Shown: positions 5,802 through 6,610 of the stretch, piece after piece
How positions within the stretch are numbered: the first letter of the stretch is position 1
How the letters are laid out: every line of letters starts with the position of its first letter
Assembly (NCBI GenBank): GCA_937928335.1
Contig: CALFWN010000144.1
Coordinates: 1-6,610 of the forward strand
DNA: 6,610 bases
Source of the DNA: an uncultured Litoreibacter sp.
GTDB lineage: Bacteria; Pseudomonadota; Alphaproteobacteria; Rhodobacterales; Rhodobacteraceae
Direction: 5' to 3'
Program-made: the position numbers and the translations under genes
The notes under the pieces: model-generated
What the model saw: the letters and a program-made list of their open reading frames with translations, nothing else
The model's database searches: none
What the model was told of the DNA's origin: nothing

Positions 5802-6610
5802 TATGCCTGCGCCTCTTTTGCCAATATGCGGCCCGCCACCGCGTCGAGCCGGGCCATCACCGCCGGGTCACGCGCCGGGGGCTGCGTGATCATCGCAAAC
5901 TCCAGCGCCGTGTCGCAGTGATGTGGGCAGGGTTCACGCTTGGCACCAAGCAAGGCAGGTAGCCGGGCCACCATGCCGCGCGCCTTGCCGGCATTGCCCA
6001 TCAGCGTGGCGATGATCTGGGTCACATCCACCTCCCCATGATCGGGGTGCCAGCTGTCATAATCGGTGATCATCGCAACAGAGGCGTAGCACAGCTCTGC
6101 TTCGCGGGCGAGTTTCGCCTCCGGCATATTGGTCATGCCGATCACATCCGCGCCCCAGCTGGTCCGGTACATTTTGCTTTCCGCCAGTGTCGAAAATTGC
6201 GGGCCCTCCATCGCCAGATAGGTGCCACCGTCATGCATGGTGATGCCTGTCGCCTGACCGGCCTCAAGGCAAGCAGCACCCAGCCGCGCGCAGGTGGGAT
6301 GGGCCACCGAGACATGGGCCACGCAGCCTTGGCCGAAGAACGACTTCTCCCGCGCGAAAGTGCGGTCAATGAATTGATCCACAACCACAAAATCGCCGGG
6401 TGCCATGTGTTCGCGAAACGACCCGCAGGCCGAGACAGAGACCACATCCGTCGCTCCAAGCCGCTTCAGCGCGTCGATATTGGCGCGGTACGGCACGGTG
6501 GAGGGGCTGTGGACATGGCCGCGCCCGTGACGCGGCAGAAAGGCCATTTTCACACCGTCCAGCGTGCCGGTCAAAATTTGGTCGGAGGGCGCCCCCCAGG
6601 GGGTCTCCAC
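5801..6610 (-). CDS. mtnP: S-methyl-5'-thioadenosine phosphorylase, 5' end outside window
   Basis: Cytoplasmic phosphorylase of the PNP/MTAP family, cleaving methylthioadenosine with phosphate to adenine and 5-methylthioribose-1-phosphate. 269 codons are present; the first visible one is GTG (Val) in the internal motif [10 protein letters not shown], so the gene runs past 6610 and lacks probably 20-30 N-terminal residues. Landmarks numbered from the first visible residue: [20 protein letters not shown] (25-44, phosphate and sugar site), [19 protein letters not shown] (131-149, Glu and Met contact the ribose), [11 protein letters not shown] (158-168) and ITDYDSWH (181-188). The two aspartates of the last motif are those that bind the purine amino group in methylthioadenosine phosphorylases, favouring adenosine-type over guanosine-type substrates. 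It is the upstream gene of a two-gene unit with apt; promoter and any further mtn genes lie outside the window. Confidence 0.95.
   Translation of the reverse strand: METPWGAPSDQILTGTLDGVKMAFLPRHGRGHVHSPSTVPYRANIDALKRLGATDVVSVSACGSFREHMAPGDFVVVDQFIDRTFAREKSFFGQGCVAHVSVAHPTCARLGAACLEAGQATGITMHDGGTYLAMEGPQFSTLAESKMYRTSWGADVIGMTNMPEAKLAREAELCYASVAMITDYDSWHPDHGEVDVTQIIATLMGNAGKARGMVARLPALLGAKREPCPHHCDTALEFAMITQPPARDPAVMARLDAVAGRILAKEAQA

Overview
The window is two unrelated pieces of DNA joined near base 367-370. Bases 1 to about 369 are AT-rich and hold the 3' end of a minus-strand ABC peptide/oligopeptide-type permease gene. Its protein wording looks cyanobacterial (inference from memory of the family, not a search). 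From about 367 to 6610 the DNA is GC-rich, with codon use and gene content typical of an alphaproteobacterium, most likely Rhodobacterales/Rhodobacteraceae. Both genes at the join are cut inside conserved domains, and no transposase, integrase or repeat lies there. The simplest reading is a chimeric contig or clone, for example from a mixed cyanobacterium plus heterotroph sample, rather than natural transfer.

Layout. 1-111: AT-rich sequence with no supported gene. 112-369 (-): permease C-terminal fragment. 367-1020 (+): C-terminal half of an M16 (processing-peptidase-like) protein. 1026-1610 (+): RimJ/RimL-type GNAT acetyltransferase, 5 nt after the peptidase. 1712-2524 (+): exported protein of the metallo-beta-lactamase fold with altered metal-site motifs. 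2578-3996 (+): FAD-linked 2-hydroxyacid dehydrogenase of the GlcD/D-2-hydroxyglutarate dehydrogenase family. 4072-5205 (+): conserved protein with a SAM-methyltransferase-like Rossmann core. 5206-5270: convergent intergenic space with two small hairpins. 5271-5801 (-): apt. 5801-6610 (-): mtnP, whose 5' end lies outside the window.

Functional picture. mtnP and apt share one base in a TAATG stop/start overlap and form a clear salvage pair: MtnP phosphorolyses methylthioadenosine to adenine and 5-methylthioribose-1-phosphate, and Apt returns the adenine to AMP. The plus-strand genes are separate housekeeping or accessory functions. Two of them (1712 and 2578) have candidate -10 boxes placed so that transcription would begin at the start codon, suggesting leaderless mRNAs. 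I found no convincing new multi-gene system. The points most worth a second look are the artificial-looking junction, the exported MBL-fold protein with substituted metal ligands, and the uncharacterised methyltransferase-like protein with a large insertion in its core.
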